Shown: in pieces, positions 5,615 to 6,433 of the stretch
Layout of the letters: each line of letters begins with the position of its first letter
How positions within the stretch are numbered: position 1 is the first letter of the stretch
Assembly: GCA_011523315.1 (NCBI GenBank)
Contig: WTHE01000267.1
Coordinates: 1 to 6,433, forward strand
Origin: Candidatus Binatota bacterium
GTDB lineage: Bacteria > Desulfobacterota > Binatia > Bin18
Reading direction: 5' to 3'
DNA length: 6,433 nt
Translations under genes and position numbers: made by a program
The notes under the pieces: model-generated
Databases searched by the model: none
Told to the model about the DNA's origin: nothing
Seen by the model: the letters and a program-made list of their open reading frames with translations, nothing else

Positions 5615-5696
5615 CTTCGACTTCGCTCCGCTACGCTCAGCACGAACGGAAGACCGTTGGTCCTGAGCGTAAGGCGCAGCGCGCCTGAAGTCGAAG
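5615..5696. repeat. REP-like long inverted repeat with a nested hairpin
   Basis: The two arms fold back on each other around the loop AAGA (5650-5653). CTTCGACTTC (5615-5624) pairs with GAAGTCGAAG (5687-5696). TACGCTCAG (5632-5640) pairs with CTGAGCGTA (5663-5671). ACGAACGG (5642-5649) pairs with CCGTTGGT (5654-5661) with one mismatch. The right arm holds an extra perfect hairpin, AGGCGC-agc-GCGCCT (5672-5686), where the left arm has only seven bases. I recall the core TTCGACTTCGCT...CTCAG(C)ACGAACGG as a highly repeated intergenic element in Chloroflexi and some other environmental bacteria; that is memory, not a search. It lies between otsA and the hydrolase gene and may stabilise the otsA transcript 3' end or separate the two units. 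Confidence 0.75.
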
Positions 5697-5720
5697 GGCT
5701 GCACAGCATCAGAATTTGCT

Positions 5721-6433
5721 CTAGGCGCTGGTTTTCCCGGTCGTTTTCGCCCGTGTCGAACGGGCCTTGGGCCGTGAGCCGGGTCTGACCGCTTGGTCGC
5801 TCTTTTCCAGGTCGGCCAGAAACCGGTCCCGCCAGGTCTGGGCGGTGCGTTCGTGGACGCGCCTGTTCAGGGCCTGCCAGCGCTCGCGCCGTTCGGTCAG
5901 ATTCATGTTCAGGGCCCGGTTGAGGGCCGAGGCCGTGCCGTCAATATCGTACGGGTTGACGATCACGGCTTCGACCAGGTCCTCGGCCGTGCCGCAGAAC
6001 TGGGACAGCAGCAGGACGCCGGGGTTGTCGGTCTGGGCCGCAATATACTCCTTGGCGACGAGATTCATGCCGTCGCGCAGGGGGGTGACCAGACACACAT
6101 CGGCCTCGCGGTAAAACGCGGCCAGCTCTTCCTGGGTGTAGGAGCGGTACAGGTGGCGAACCGGAATCCAGTCGTCCTCAGAGTAGCGGCCGTTGATTTC
6201 TCCGACCAGACGGTCAACCTCGCGCTTCTGGGCCGCGTACTCCGGCACCCGGGTGCGCGACGGAGCCGAGATCTGGGTCATGGACACCTGGTCGCGCCAC
6301 GACGGGTGGCGTTCGAGCAGGCGGTCAAAGGCCAGCAGCCGCTCGGAGATGCCCTTGGTGTAGTCGAGCCGGTCAACGCCGAGCAGGATGCGTCGGCCGC
6401 GAACCATCTGGCGCAGTTTGCTGGCCTGCAGGC
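5721..6433 (-). CDS. otsA: Alpha,alpha-trehalose-phosphate synthase (UDP-forming), C-terminal half
   Basis: Glycosyltransferase family 20 enzyme that joins the glucose of UDP-glucose (or another NDP-glucose) to glucose 6-phosphate, giving trehalose 6-phosphate in the cytoplasm; OtsB then removes the phosphate. The gene is cut by the window edge: the frame is open through 6433, and the ATG at 6407 is internal. About 237 residues are visible, against about 474 for E. coli OtsA. ILLGVDRLDYTKGI holds the Arg and Lys matching E. coli Arg262 and Lys267. The stretch up to RDGMNLVAKE, with the equivalents of Asp361 and Glu369, keeps exactly the E. coli spacing, so the nucleotide-sugar site has no gaps. 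The last 27 or so residues are a basic Lys/Arg/Ser/Thr tail, probably disordered. No otsB lies downstream; it could be upstream or elsewhere. Trehalose suggests a role in osmotic or drying stress. Confidence 0.97.
   Translation of the reverse strand, partial: LQASKLRQMVRGRRILLGVDRLDYTKGISERLLAFDRLLERHPSWRDQVSMTQISAPSRTRVPEYAAQKREVDRLVGEINGRYSEDDWIPVRHLYRSYTQEELAAFYREADVCLVTPLRDGMNLVAKEYIAAQTDNPGVLLLSQFCGTAEDLVEAVIVNPYDIDGTASALNRALNMNLTERRERWQALNRRVHERTAQTWRDRFLADLEKSDQAVRPGSRPKARSTRAKTTGKTSA

Noticed and set aside
1..6433. CRISPR array, tRNA, rRNA, integrase or transposase gene
   Set aside because: I looked for regularly spaced repeats, tRNA-like cloverleaf ends and recombinase motifs and saw none. 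The repeats present are inverted and scattered.

Overview
The window looks like a contig fragment from an uncultured, moderately to highly GC-rich bacterium. Several products carry Sec-type export signals, one of them with a lipobox, which suggests a Gram-negative envelope. A trehalose-phosphate synthase of the bacterial OtsA type and a long REP-like inverted repeat fit an environmental bacterium with a large accessory genome. The repeat core resembles elements I recall from Chloroflexi and Entotheonella-type genomes. That placement is only a guess; no marker gene is present. Every supported gene lies on the minus strand, so the window reads biologically from right to left.

Right end (5721-6433): the C-terminal half of otsA, cut by the window edge. 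Next comes a 196-base gap with no gene. It holds a 7-bp hairpin and a long REP-like hairpin built around a TTCGACTTC core. Then follow an exported metallo-beta-lactamase-fold hydrolase (4373-5524), a helix-turn-helix protein whose GTG start has a strong GGAGG (3839-4348), an unrecognised helical acidic protein (3248-3742) and a small unrecognised protein (2830-3075). The last of these probably has a frameshifted upstream extension to about 3220. The spacing between the first three suggests one transcription unit.

Left part (1-2830): visibly less GC-rich and more accessory in character. It holds an unrecognised 311-residue protein (1793-2728), then 420 bases without a gene but with several strong inverted repeats (1373-1792). 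These are followed by a two-gene unit. Its first gene encodes a small exported protein broken by two apparent one-base deletions (829-1372). Its second, 20 bases downstream, encodes an exported trypsin-like serine protease with an intact catalytic triad (75-809).

Two genes can be read in full only if indels are assumed: two in 829-1372 and one in 2830-3220. This points either to indel errors in the assembly (one break sits on a run of seven C) or to decaying accessory genes. The most interesting items are the hidden secreted partner of the protease, the 133-bp multi-stem inverted repeat at 1534-1666, and the unrecognised genes behind the HTH regulator. None is shown by the sequence alone to be a new system.
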